Positions 25,322-36,000 of a stretch of 54,601 nt of DNA are shown piece by piece (the first letter of the stretch is position 1; the number at the start of each line of letters is the position of its first letter). Source of the stretch: Chloroflexota bacterium (GTDB lineage: Bacteria; Chloroflexota; Anaerolineae; CG2-30-64-16); assembly GCA_026389845.1 (NCBI GenBank), contig JAPLHB010000221.1, forward strand, positions 1 through 54,601, written 5' to 3'. The notes beneath the pieces were generated by a model. That model was not told the origin of the DNA. It made no database searches and saw only the letters and a program-made list of their open reading frames with translations. Both the position numbers and the translations under genes were made by a program.

Positions 25322-28300
25322 ATGGTTACTCGGATTTGGCGACAGGTTCGCTTTCCTCTCTATCGCGGCGTCAGCCTCATCGTTTGCCTCGCCCTGCTGT
25401 TTTCGCCCTATCCTCCAAACGTCAGTCCCGGCTCCGCGTTGCACCGCGCCCAGGCAGCCGATGTCCAACCGGAGGAGGCAGGCACGGTCAGCGGCCGGCC
25501 TGAGCAGATGGGCGCGAGCCGGTCTCTGGCCGTGGCTGCGCCCGCGGCGCGCAACCTCCGGGCCGAGGCCGCGGCCGAGCGCAAGGGTACGCTAATCGGC
25601 CTGGTGATGAACGCGAGCAACGACGGACCGCTGGTGGGCGTCCAGGTGGTGGCCGCCGGCGTGCCCGAAGAGCTGCCGCCCTACCGCGTCTTCCTGCCCG
25701 TGGTGGCGAAGCGGCGGGCGGCCACGGCCAGCGATGTGGCGCCGGTGGACGCCGGCGCCACGGTCGCGGCGGCCGGCGCGGCGGCCGGCGCGGCGCTCGG
25801 CGGCAGCGTTACCTTCACCGCCACCACCGCCACAGACGGTTCCTTCGCGCTGACCGTGCCCGCGGGTGCGTACACCCTCACCCTCACCCTGGTGAACTTC
25901 GGCCTCGACCGCCGCACCGCCACCGTGCGCGCCAACGAGACCAGCCGCGTGGCCGATGTGCGGCTACATGCGCTCGATCCGGTGGTCGTGCCGGTCGGCG
26001 CGAGCGGCGGCAACGTGACCAACAGCCTGGGCAACACCAGCCTGCAATTCCCCGCCGGCGCGCTCTCCGCGACCCAGCAGGCGCGCGTGACCTACCTGGC
26101 GAACAGCACGCTGCCCGGCTACTTCGCCGACGGCTCGGCGCCGATGGGCTTCGCCGGGCTGGAGCCGGAGGGGCTGGTCTTCCCGCCGGGCAAGGAGGTG
26201 CTGTGGACCGTGGCCTACACCGGCACGCTGCCCGTCGGCGCCGACACCCTCTGCTACTGGTGGGATGGCAAGACCAACCGCTGGCGCGATCCGGTGCCCG
26301 GCAAGGTCGTAGACCTGGGCAGCGGCCGCAAGGCGCTGCAGGCGCGCGTGACGCACTTCTCGGCCTACGGCCACGCGCTGCCCGGCATCGCGGGCCAGCA
26401 GCCGGGCGGCGGGGATGCCTCCATCACTACGGCCAACGGTGGGCAGGGCGGCAGTCAGACGAACTGCCCCGGCTGCGCGATCAACGTGGGGTCCGGCGCA
26501 GTGGCGGAGACCTATGCGTTTGCGTCGGTTGGCGCGCGCGGCATGGCAGTTGATCTTTCGCTCCGCTACAGCAGCGATAACGACACCCCCACCGTCACCG
26601 CCCGCGTGCCGTTCACCATCACCAGCCAAACGCCGGCCCGCGCCGAGTGGCTGCTCGATTTCCAGGGCAAGACCTACACGGGCGAAGGCTACACCGCGCA
26701 GGCCGAGTGGGATACGCGCAACGGCCTGGGCTACCGCGTCGCGCCTGGCCTCTATAATTTCAACACTTGGGAGACCTTCTACTACGATAGCGGCCAGCGA
26801 CCCACCCTGGCGGTCAGCGGTACGGTGGAGGTGCGCCGTGGCGACCTCTCGCCCTTCGGCTTCAACTGGTTCAGCAGCTTCGACACGCTGCTCGTTGATC
26901 GGTCCAACACCGTAACGATCATCCAGAGCGACGGCCAATACCTTACCTACACCCGGCAGCCCAACAGCGCCTATGTGGGGCCGTCCGAAGACTACAGCAC
27001 GCTGGTGCTCAATCCCGACGGGTCATGGATGCGTACGTCCAAGACCGGCATGGTGGAGCAGTTCAATGCGAGCGGCCGCCTGGCGCGGCTCCAGGATCTC
27101 AACGGCAACGCCTACGTGCTGACCTATGAACCCAACGGCCTGGCGCAACCCGCGGGCGCGTGGGGCCTGACGACGCGGCTCGCGCGCATCACCGACCCCA
27201 GCGGCCGATCATGGGCTTTGACCTACAGCGCGGCCGGCTATGTCGCGAGCGCTGCCGATCCCATCGGCCGCGTCTACACGTTGAGCCACGATGCGGCCGG
27301 CAACCTGATCAGCATTCGCGACCCGCTCGGCAGTGTGACGCGCTATGAATACGACGGCGCACACCGGCTCACGCGCTTCATCTACCCGGAAGGGGACGCG
27401 ACCGCCTTGGCCTACGACGCGCAGGGTCGGATGATGCAGCACACCGACGCGCTCGGTGCCAGCCGCAGCGCATCCTACACCGAGAACGTCAACACGTTCA
27501 CCGACGAGCTTGGCCGTCCGGTCACCTACCGCCTGAACAGCTACGGCGCGGTGATCCAAACGACGACGCCGCTGCAGACGTTCAGCTACACCTACGACGA
27601 GCGCCGCCTGCTGACGCGCAGCGAGCCTCCTGCCGAAAGCTATACCTACGACACCCGCGGCAACGTGACCGCGGCCACCGGCCCCACCGGCGTCAGCATG
27701 GCCTACGAGCCGACCCACAGCCGGCTCACCAGCGTGAGCGACACCAGCGGGAACGTCACCCGTCTCAGCTATGACGCCCGGGGCAACCTGACCGCCGTCA
27801 CCGACCCGCTCGGCAACGTGACGCGCCACGAATACGACGCCGCCGGCCAGCTCACTCGCACGACCGATCCCCTCGGCCGGACGGAGCAGATGGCATACGA
27901 TGCCTTCGGCAACCTCACGCGGTACACTAATCCTCTGGGATTCTCCGGCACCTCTGGCTACGACGCCGCGGGCAACCTGATCCAGGCCACCGACCCGGAA
28001 ATGCATACCACAACCTACGCCTACGACGCGATGGACCGGCTGACCTCCGCGACCGACGCCCTGGGTCAGACCGTCCGCTACGAGTACGACCGCAATGATC
28101 GTCTGACACGTGCGACCGACGCCCGCAGCAACAGCACGACCTACACCTACGACGCAGTCGGGCAGCTCGCGGGCGCCACCGATCCGTTGGGCCGCTCCGC
28201 CAGCTACAACCACGACGCGGTCGGCAACCTGGTAAGCCGCACCGAGGCCACGGGAGCCACCTTGCAGTTCACCTACGACGCGGCCGACCGCCTGGTCTCG

Positions 28301-31300
28301 CAGCAGCATCCCGGCGGCAGCGTGTCCTACACCTACAACGCGCTTGACGACCTGACAGGCTACTTGGACACCAGCGTCCAAGTCACCTACACCTATCCCA
28401 CCGGCCTCCCCGGCCAGCCCGATGCGGTGGAAACGCGGCTGTTGAGCAATCCGGCCGTGCGCAGCGTGGTGAGCTATGATTACGTGGCGGCGGGCGGCGG
28501 AATCAGCGAATCAGCAGATCAACGAATCAGCAAATCAGCAAATCAGCAAGTCAGCAAATCAGAGAATCAGCGGGGAGACATCACGCCGCCGCGCACACCC
28601 GATCTGGAAACGCCGCGGCTGGCGTCGCCCTTCACTTCGCCCTTGACCTCAACCTTGTCCTCAGCCTTAACCTCAACCTTCCCATCGCCTGCCCCCGCGC
28701 CAGCCACCGCGACGCCCTACCGCGAGGTGGGCCGGAGCGGCAGCGCGCCCTACACCGACGTGTGCGGCTCCATCAACGCGAACACGACGTGGGCCCTCGC
28801 CGGCAGCCCCTACGTAATGACCTGCGACATCTACATCCATCAAGGCGTGACCCTGACGGTGGAGCCAGGTGTGGTGGTCAAGGTGCGGGACGCCGGCGGC
28901 CAGATTTCCGTGGATGGCGTGCTGGCGGCAGTCGGCACGGCGGCCCAACCGATCATCTTCACCTCCTACAAGGACGACACGGCCGGCGGCGATACCAACG
29001 GCGACGGCAGTGCCACGACCCCCGCGCCCGGCGATTGGCGCGTGCTGATCTTCGGCGGCTGGGGCGGCGGCGGCGTCCTGCAGCACGCCGAGGTGCGCTA
29101 CGGCGGCTACGGTTACGGCTACGCTGTCTACGTCGGCGTCTCCAACGTCACCATCGCCGACTCGACCTTCAGCCGGAACAACGGTGCCGCCATCTACTTC
29201 GAGGGCGCGATGCCCGCGACCCTGGCGCGCAACCGCTTCACCGGCAACACCGCAGCGCCGGCCTGGCTGCGCATCAACGGCGCGCCTTCCTTCACGCTCG
29301 ACGGCAACCAGGCCAGCGGCAACGGCGTCAACGGCTTCGTGGTAGACGTGCAAATCTGGGGCGACGTCACCTGGGACGGCGACGACGCCTTCCCCTTCGT
29401 GATACAAAACCTCTACGGCAACCCCGGCAGCCGGCTGACCCTGACCCCCGGCACGGTCGTCAAGTTCAAGCAGGCCGACACCACTGCTTCATTCTACGGC
29501 AGCCTGGTGGCGCGCGGGACCGCCGATCGGCCGGTCATCTTCACCTCGCTGCGCGACGACACGGCCGGCGGCGACACCAACGGCGACGGCAGCGCCACGA
29601 CCCCTGCGCCCGGCGACTGGCGCGCGCTGATCTTCAACAACTCGAGTACGGGCAGCGCCCTTGAACACATCGAGGTACGTTTCGGCGGCCAGGCCTACGG
29701 CTATGGCGTCTACGTCGGCACCCCGGGCATCACCCTCGCCGACTCGCTCTTCACCCGGAACAACGGCAGCGGCATCTACTTCGAGGGCGCGATGCCGCCG
29801 GCGCTGACCTCCAATCGCTTTATTAGCAACACCGTCGCGGCGGCGTGGCTAGGCATGAATGGCGCGCCTTCCTTCACGTTGGATGGCAACCAGGCCAGCG
29901 GCAACGGCATCAACGGCTTCGTGGTGGATGTGCAGCTCTGGGGCGATGTAACATGGGACGGCGACGACGCCTTCCCCTTCGTGATCCAGAACCTCTACGG
30001 CAACGGCGGCAGCCGGCTGACCCTCACCCCCGGCACGGTCGTCAAATTCAAGAACCTGGACACCACCGCCTCGTTCTACGGCGCATTGGTGGCGCAGGGC
30101 ACGGCGGACCGACCGATCATCTTCACCTCGCTGCGCGACGACACGGCCGGCGGGGACACCAACGGCGACGGGGGCGCTACGATCCCGGCACCCGGTGACT
30201 GGAACGCCCTGTTCTTCCACGGCGGCAGCACCGGCAACGCCCTGGAACGGGTCGAGGTGCGCTACGGCGGTCACCTCTATGGCTACAGCGTCTACGTCGG
30301 CACGCCGAACATCACCCTCGCCGACTCGACCTTCGCCAGCAACAAGGGCAACGGCATCTACTTCGAGGGCGCGATGCCGCCGATCCTGGCGCGCAACCGC
30401 TTCACCGGCAACACGGCAGCAGCAGCCTGGCTGAGCATGGGCGGCGCCGCCCCATCTTTCACGCTGGATGGCAACCAGGCCAGCGGCAACGGTGTCAACG
30501 GCTTCGTGGTGAACACGATTGTCGACGGGGACGTGATGTGGGACGGCGACGACGCGCTGCCCTTTGTGGCCTACGGCCTCCGCGTGAACCGCGGCGCCCG
30601 ACTGACCCTGACCCCCGGCACGATCGTCAAATTTTGGTACCCGGACAGGGTCATGAGCATCCCCGGCACACTGATCGCCCGCGGGACCGCGGACCGACCC
30701 ATCATCTTCACGTCGCTGCGCGATGACGCGGCCGGCGGAGACACCAACGGCGACGGCAGCGCGACCATACCCGCGCCCGGCGACTGGAACAACCTGCGCT
30801 TCGAGTCAGCCGCGGCCGAATCTGGCAATGTGCTCGACTATGTGGTGGTGCGCTACGGCGGCCAGTATTATCACGAGAACATCTTCGTCAGCAACACCGA
30901 TCTGACCGTCAGCCATGCCACCATCGCTCGGGCCATCGGCAACGGCCTCTCGCTGGACAGCGCCCGGGTGACTATCAGCGACAGCAGCCTCAGCGACAAT
31001 TCCGTGCGCGGCATCTGGGCCGGCGGCAACACCACGGCGACGCTGCGGCGCAACCGCATCGTGGGCAACCGCGATTGGGCCATCGAGAACGCCGGCTCGA
31101 ACGTGTTCGACGCGGAGCAGAACTGGTGGGGCAGCCCATCCGGCCCCTATCACGCCACGACCAATCCGAGTGGCGGCGGTGGCAAGGTGAGCGATCGCGT
31201 GGACTTCACCCCCTGGCAAGTCGTCACCGGCCTGGTCTACGGCGTCACGATTGCGACCGGCGCCAACCCCGTCCAGACGGTGCGTCCCACGTATGACCCG

Positions 31301-32791
31301 CTCAACCGGTTGGGCAGCCTGGTCGCCGCCGGCCCGGTTAACCTGGCCTACCGCTACACCTACGATGCGGCGGGCTGGCTGACGGCGGCCGGCCCGGCCG
31401 CGGCAAGCGCAGGGGTCAGCACGACTCTGACCTATAACGCCGGCGCGTTCGTGACGCGCCTGCTCAGCCGCAGCCCGAACGGCGGCGTCACGTTCAGCGA
31501 TCTCCGCTACGCCTATGACAAGAGCGGCAACGTGGTGAGCGCCACCGACCCTTCGACAGGCTCAGGGCAGGCTGGAACCACGACCTACACCTACGACGCG
31601 ACGTACCGTTTGACGGCTGTGAGCGGTCCCGGCCTCAACGAAACTTACAGCTATGACGCTTCCGGCAATCGGCGCTCGAAAGGCGGCCTGACCTCCACCT
31701 ATGACGCGGCCAACCAACTCGTGTCTTCGAGCGATGGGACGACCTACACCTACGACGCCAACGGCAACCTGCGCACGAAAACGAAGGCCGGCCAAACGAC
31801 CACCTATACCTGGGACGGGCTTGACCGGCTGGTGCGCATAGACTTTCCGGACGGCGCCTACGCCGCCTACGCCTACGACGCGCAGGGCCATCGCGTGAGC
31901 AAACGCGATCGGGCGGGGACGCTGACCTACTACGTCTACGACGGTCTCAACCTGGCCCTGGAAGCGAACGCCGCAGGGGGTGTCATCGCCACCTACGTCT
32001 ACGACGGGCTTGACCATCCGCTCGCCATGACGCGCGGGGGCACGACCTACTTCTACGTCGCCGACCGCCTGGGCAGCATCGTGGCCCTGACCAACGGCGC
32101 GGGCGGCCTGGTGGTCAGCTATCGCTATGACCCGTGGGGCAACGTCCTTGCGACCGGCGGCAGCAATCCCAACCTGGCCAATCCCTTCCGTTTCACCGGC
32201 CGCGAGTGGGATGCGGAGAGCGGGCTCTACTACTATCGAGCGCGCTACTACGATCCGCAGGTGGGGCGGTTCATCAGCCGCGATCCTCAACGGGGAAGGC
32301 TGCGCCAGCCGTTGACCCTCAATCCTTACTTGTACGCCCGAAACGATCCAACAAACCTGACCGATCCGACGGGAGAGTTCGTGGCCGTGCTGGTGGCCGG
32401 CGGTGTGTTCGCCATCTTCATCGGCGGCGCCGTTTATATTATGGCGGGCATGGGCGGGAGAGCGCGACAGGAAGTAGACGGCGTACGAGTCATCAATATC
32501 CAGTCTCCAGAAGGGCAACAGTTCATTGAGGTAACCGAGGCCGTCGTTAGGACTGGTGGTGTTGCTCAACAAGGTGTTCCCGGGCCCAGCGGCGTCGGCT
32601 CGGTAGGCCAACAGGGGACCTCCCTGGCTACTCAGGGTGAGCGCAGTGCCATGGCTGCAGGAAGTGTAGGTGTCCAGGCCGCAGTGCCATCCCCTGCCCT
32701 CAGCACCTCGGCAACGTGTTCAGGGCCGAACCAGCCTCGACCCTCGTGGGTGGAGCGGTTTGGACAGTGGCTGTACACCCTGTTGGACTAG
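25322..32791 (+). CDS. Secreted RHS/YD-repeat protein with embedded beta-helix (RHS1)
   Basis: ATG 25322 is chosen because GGGAGGTG lies just upstream and a signal peptide (RFPLYRGVSLIVCLALLFSP) begins there. The 2489-aa protein has a carboxypeptidase-regulatory-like beta domain (GTLIGLVMNASNDGPLVGV), which is interrupted by a linker with the PPYRVFLPVVAKR motif. A ZU5-like region follows (SLQFPAGALSATQQARVTYL). Many YD repeats come next (YDARGNLTAVTDPLGNVTRH). Then a parallel-beta-helix block (about residues 1140-1960) with near-identical long repeats interrupts the YD array, which resumes and ends in an RHS core (GREWDAESGLYYYRARYYDP, DPTNLTDPTGE). The 138-residue tail after the core, with a TM-like segment (FVAVLVAGGVFAIFIGGAVY), is unrecognised. 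RHS shells enclose polymorphic C-terminal toxins, so a toxin or surface-adhesion role is plausible. Confidence 0.85.
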   Translation: MVTRIWRQVRFPLYRGVSLIVCLALLFSPYPPNVSPGSALHRAQAADVQPEEAGTVSGRPEQMGASRSLAVAAPAARNLRAEAAAERKGTLIGLVMNASNDGPLVGVQVVAAGVPEELPPYRVFLPVVAKRRAATASDVAPVDAGATVAAAGAAAGAALGGSVTFTATTATDGSFALTVPAGAYTLTLTLVNFGLDRRTATVRANETSRVADVRLHALDPVVVPVGASGGNVTNSLGNTSLQFPAGALSATQQARVTYLANSTLPGYFADGSAPMGFAGLEPEGLVFPPGKEVLWTVAYTGTLPVGADTLCYWWDGKTNRWRDPVPGKVVDLGSGRKALQARVTHFSAYGHALPGIAGQQPGGGDASITTANGGQGGSQTNCPGCAINVGSGAVAETYAFASVGARGMAVDLSLRYSSDNDTPTVTARVPFTITSQTPARAEWLLDFQGKTYTGEGYTAQAEWDTRNGLGYRVAPGLYNFNTWETFYYDSGQRPTLAVSGTVEVRRGDLSPFGFNWFSSFDTLLVDRSNTVTIIQSDGQYLTYTRQPNSAYVGPSEDYSTLVLNPDGSWMRTSKTGMVEQFNASGRLARLQDLNGNAYVLTYEPNGLAQPAGAWGLTTRLARITDPSGRSWALTYSAAGYVASAADPIGRVYTLSHDAAGNLISIRDPLGSVTRYEYDGAHRLTRFIYPEGDATALAYDAQGRMMQHTDALGASRSASYTENVNTFTDELGRPVTYRLNSYGAVIQTTTPLQTFSYTYDERRLLTRSEPPAESYTYDTRGNVTAATGPTGVSMAYEPTHSRLTSVSDTSGNVTRLSYDARGNLTAVTDPLGNVTRHEYDAAGQLTRTTDPLGRTEQMAYDAFGNLTRYTNPLGFSGTSGYDAAGNLIQATDPEMHTTTYAYDAMDRLTSATDALGQTVRYEYDRNDRLTRATDARSNSTTYTYDAVGQLAGATDPLGRSASYNHDAVGNLVSRTEATGATLQFTYDAADRLVSQQHPGGSVSYTYNALDDLTGYLDTSVQVTYTYPTGLPGQPDAVETRLLSNPAVRSVVSYDYVAAGGGISESADQRISKSANQQVSKSENQRGDITPPRTPDLETPRLASPFTSPLTSTLSSALTSTFPSPAPAPATATPYREVGRSGSAPYTDVCGSINANTTWALAGSPYVMTCDIYIHQGVTLTVEPGVVVKVRDAGGQISVDGVLAAVGTAAQPIIFTSYKDDTAGGDTNGDGSATTPAPGDWRVLIFGGWGGGGVLQHAEVRYGGYGYGYAVYVGVSNVTIADSTFSRNNGAAIYFEGAMPATLARNRFTGNTAAPAWLRINGAPSFTLDGNQASGNGVNGFVVDVQIWGDVTWDGDDAFPFVIQNLYGNPGSRLTLTPGTVVKFKQADTTASFYGSLVARGTADRPVIFTSLRDDTAGGDTNGDGSATTPAPGDWRALIFNNSSTGSALEHIEVRFGGQAYGYGVYVGTPGITLADSLFTRNNGSGIYFEGAMPPALTSNRFISNTVAAAWLGMNGAPSFTLDGNQASGNGINGFVVDVQLWGDVTWDGDDAFPFVIQNLYGNGGSRLTLTPGTVVKFKNLDTTASFYGALVAQGTADRPIIFTSLRDDTAGGDTNGDGGATIPAPGDWNALFFHGGSTGNALERVEVRYGGHLYGYSVYVGTPNITLADSTFASNKGNGIYFEGAMPPILARNRFTGNTAAAAWLSMGGAAPSFTLDGNQASGNGVNGFVVNTIVDGDVMWDGDDALPFVAYGLRVNRGARLTLTPGTIVKFWYPDRVMSIPGTLIARGTADRPIIFTSLRDDAAGGDTNGDGSATIPAPGDWNNLRFESAAAESGNVLDYVVVRYGGQYYHENIFVSNTDLTVSHATIARAIGNGLSLDSARVTISDSSLSDNSVRGIWAGGNTTATLRRNRIVGNRDWAIENAGSNVFDAEQNWWGSPSGPYHATTNPSGGGGKVSDRVDFTPWQVVTGLVYGVTIATGANPVQTVRPTYDPLNRLGSLVAAGPVNLAYRYTYDAAGWLTAAGPAAASAGVSTTLTYNAGAFVTRLLSRSPNGGVTFSDLRYAYDKSGNVVSATDPSTGSGQAGTTTYTYDATYRLTAVSGPGLNETYSYDASGNRRSKGGLTSTYDAANQLVSSSDGTTYTYDANGNLRTKTKAGQTTTYTWDGLDRLVRIDFPDGAYAAYAYDAQGHRVSKRDRAGTLTYYVYDGLNLALEANAAGGVIATYVYDGLDHPLAMTRGGTTYFYVADRLGSIVALTNGAGGLVVSYRYDPWGNVLATGGSNPNLANPFRFTGREWDAESGLYYYRARYYDPQVGRFISRDPQRGRLRQPLTLNPYLYARNDPTNLTDPTGEFVAVLVAGGVFAIFIGGAVYIMAGMGGRARQEVDGVRVINIQSPEGQQFIEVTEAVVRTGGVAQQGVPGPSGVGSVGQQGTSLATQGERSAMAAGSVGVQAAVPSPALSTSATCSGPNQPRPSWVERFGQWLYTLLD
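28500..28690. repeat. In-frame micro-tandem repeats in RHS1
   Basis: From 28500 to about 28572 an AATCAGCA/G-type 8-9 bp unit recurs (ISESADQRISKSANQQVSKS). From about 28628 to 28690 a TCAACCTT/CCTCAGCCTT-type unit recurs. Both are in frame, join the first YD block to the beta-helix and look like slippage-prone linker DNA. Confidence 0.6.
28920..30760 (+). repeat. About 580-bp tandem repeats encoding the beta-helix of RHS1
   Basis: The signature FTS(L/Y)(R/K)DD-AGGDTNGDGSAT recurs near 28958, 29540, 30119 and 30703, giving periods of roughly 580 bp. Each unit encodes about 194 residues with matching YFEGAMPP, LDGNQASGNG and WDGDDAFPFV segments. Nucleotide similarity between units is very high, so copy number may change by recombination. 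The DTNGDG loop may bind calcium. Confidence 0.8.
31549..31575. repeat. In-frame CCTTCGACAGGCTCAGG-type palindrome in RHS1
   Basis: The sequence CCCTTCGACAGGCTCAGGGC (31549-31568, continuing AGGCTGG) inserts DPSTGSGQAG into a YD repeat. An inverted relative (CCTGTCCTGAGCGTAGCCGA) is in-frame in the PBP1C gene at 44871-44894, so it is a dispersed element. Confidence 0.55.
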
Positions 32792-32953
32792 ATGAATCGC
32801 TCATTTTTCATCGTCTCACGGCATTTCCTCCCCTTTGCTGCGCTGCTGCTCCTCGCGGCCGGCCTGCTGGTGCTCGCGTTCCGGCCGCAGACCGTCCGCG
32901 GGGTTGTGACCGACGCCAACGGCCCGGTCGCCGGCGCGACCGGAGCGCCTTGA
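32792..32953 (+). pseudogene. 53-codon remnant of a carboxypeptidase-regulatory/multiheme cytochrome gene
   Basis: Directly after the RHS1 stop, ATG 32792 opens a 53-codon ORF with an N-terminal membrane segment (PFAALLLLAAGLLVLAF) and then RGVVTDANGPVAGA. This matches the start of the intact cytochrome downstream of RHS2 (VSGIVTDANGPVAGA). Homology stops there and the TGA stop (32951-32953) lies inside the -35 box of the RHS2 promoter. It is therefore the stump of a cytochrome gene, joined to the upstream region of the next RHS copy. Confidence 0.75.
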
Positions 32954-32978
32954 CGAGACCCGCGGTAGAATGTATACT
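32950..32978 (+). promoter_or_regulatory. Promoter of the second RHS gene
   Basis: TTGACG (32950-32955), 17 bp, and an extended-type TG-TATACT (-10 at 32973-32978) lie before the RHS2 ATG. It shares the -35 and spacing of the RHS1 promoter and has a better -10. Confidence 0.7.
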
Positions 32979-33051
32979 CCCATTGCCTTGCACGTATGGC
33001 CACTGCCAAGTTGCCCGGTGTCTCCAGTTGTAGCGCACAGGGAGGTGCCAA

Positions 33052-36000
33052 ATGGTTACTCGATTTTGGCGGCGGGTCCGCATCCCTCTTTATCGCGATG
33101 TCAGCGTTATCGTCTGCCTCGCCCTGCTGTTTTCGTCCTATCCATCCAGTCTCAAGCCCCGCGCGGCCGCGGGGACGGTCGGAGACCGGCCTGAGCAGGT
33201 GGCGCGTAACCTGCGTGCGGAGGCCGCAGCGGAACGCAAAGGCACGTTGATCGGCCTGGTGGTGAACGCGAGCAACGACGAACCCCTGGCGGGTATCCAG
33301 GTGGTGGCCGCCGGCGCGCTCGATGAGCTGCCGCCCTATCGCACCTTCCTGCCCGTAGTCGCAAAACGCCGATCGGTCATCGCAAGCGACGCGGGGCCGA
33401 CGACCGGCCAGGCCGCCACCGCGGCGAGCCTAGCGTCCCTCAGCAGCCGCGTCGTCCTCACGACCACCACCGGCGCCGATGGCAGCTTCTCCCTGGCGGC
33501 CCCGGCCGGCACGTATACCCTCACCTTGACCCTGGCGAGCTTCGGCCTCGACCGCCGCAGTACGACCGTGCGCGCCAACGAGGTCAGCCGCGTGGCCGAC
33601 GTGCGGCTGCACGCGCTCGATCCGGTGGTGGCACCGGTCGGCGCGGGCGGCGGCAAGATCACGAATAGCCTGGCAAACACCAGCCTGGAGTTTCCGGCCG
33701 GCGCGCTCTCGACCACCCAGCAAACACGCGTGACCTTCCTGGCGAACCAGACGCTGCCCGGCTACTTCGCCGATGGCTCGGTCCCGATGGGCTTCGCGGG
33801 GCTGGAGCCGGAGGGGCTCGTCTTCCCGCAGGGCAAAGAGGTGCTGTGGACCGTCGCCTACACCGGCACGCTGCCTGTGGGCACCGACACCCTGTGCTAT
33901 TGGTGGGATGGGACACAAAATCGCTGGCGTGACCCGGTGCCGGGAAAGGTGGTGGACGCAGGCGGCGGGCAGAAGGCGCTGCAGGCGCGCGTGACCCACT
34001 TCTCGACCTACGGCCACGCGCTGCCCGGCATCGCGGGCCAACAGCCTGGCGGCGGGGATGCCTCCATCACCACGGCCAACGCAGGAGAGGGCGGCAGCCA
34101 GACGCAATGCCCCGGCTGCGAGATCAACGTGGGCACGGGATCGGTTTCCGAAGAGTACACCTTCCCGTCGGTCAGCAGTCGCGGCCTGGCGGTCATTCTG
34201 GGGCTGCGCTACAGCAGCAGCAACGATACGTCGGCGGTGACGGCCCGCGTGCCGTTCACCATCACCAGCCAAACGCCGGCCCGCGCCGAGTGGCGGCTCG
34301 ATTTCCAGGGCAAAACCTACACCGGCGAAGGCTACGACGCGCGGACCGAGTGGGACACGCGCAACGGCCTGGGGCAGCGCGTCGCGCCCGGCCTCTACGC
34401 CTTCAACGCGTGGGAGACCTTCTACTACGACAGCGGCGCGCGGCCCACCCTGGCTGTCAGTGGTACGGTGGAGGTACGCCGCGGGGACATCTCCCCCTTC
34501 GGCTTCAACTGGCTCAGCAGCTACGATACGGTGCTGGTCAACAAGTCCAGCACTGTGACGATCATCCAGGGGGACGGACAATACCTGACCTATGTCCGGC
34601 AGGGTGATGACAGCTATTCGCCACCGGCAGGGGACACCGGCAGGCTAACACTGAACCCCGACGGCACGTGGACGCGCACTTCGAAGTACGGGATGCGGGA
34701 GAGCTTCAACGCTCTGGGTCGGCTGACGCGGGTGCAAGACCCCAATGACAACGTGCTCAGCCTGGCCTACGAGCCGTCCGGCGCGGCCTTGCCCGCCGGC
34801 GCGTGGGGGCTGACCACACGAGTCAAGAGCATCACCGACTCGAGTGGCCGCAGCACGAGCCTGGCCTACGGCGCCGATGGCTACGTGTCGCGCGTGACCG
34901 ATGCCGCCGGTAGGACTTACACTCTGACCCACGACGACGCCGGCAATTTGACAGGCATCACCGGCCCGCTGGGGCATGCGGTCAGCTATCAGTATGATGC
35001 CAACCATCTCCTGGTCGGAATCACTGAGCCTGGCGGCGCACATACGACGATCGGCTACGACGGCCAGCGCCGGATCACGAGCCATACCGATCCGCTCGGT
35101 TATGGGCGGTCGGCTGGGTACGGGGACAACACGACTGCGTGGACGAATGAGGTTGGGGTCGTAACAACGTACGAGGCGAACAGCTATGGGGCCGTCACCC
35201 GCAGCACAAACGAGATAGAAAGTCTCAGCTACGAATATGATGCGGCAAGGCAGCTAACGCGCGGCGGGCCGCCGGCGCAGAGCTTTGCCTATGACCAGCA
35301 GGGCAACCTGACCGGATTGAACAACTTCACCACCTCTGCCCTGGCTTACGAGCCGGCCCATAACCAGGTGATCAGCACCACGAACGGAGCGGGGCACAGT
35401 GCGCAGTATGGGTACGATGGCCGCGGCAACCTGATCGCGATCACCAACAGCATAGGCCAGGTATCGCGATTCCAGTACGATTCTGCCGGCCAGTTGGTCA
35501 GCTCGACGGATGCGCTCAATCGGGCGACGCAGTTCGAGTACGATGCCTACGGCAACTTAACCCGCCTGACAGACCCGCTTGGGCGCCAGAGCACACTGAC
35601 CTACGATACCCAGGGCAATCTGACCCGCCAGACCGATCCCGCAAGCCACACGCTCGATTTTACTTACGACACCCTGGACCGGCCGACGGCGCTGACCGAT
35701 GCGCTCGGGCGAAGCATGCACTACGAATACGATGCAGCCGGCAACCTCACGCGCGCGACCGACGCTCGTGGTCACAGCACGACGTATGGCTACGACGCGG
35801 CGACCCAACTAACGAGCGTTACCGACCCGCTGGGACACATCACCCGTTATGAATATGACCCGACAGGGGCCTTGTCCGCAAGCGTCAATGCCAGTGGGGA
35901 CAGGGAGCAGCTCGCATACGACGCGGCAGGACGCTTGACGGCTATCGGCCATGCCGACGGCAGCCGGGCCGACTTCACCTACAACGCAAACCTGGACCTC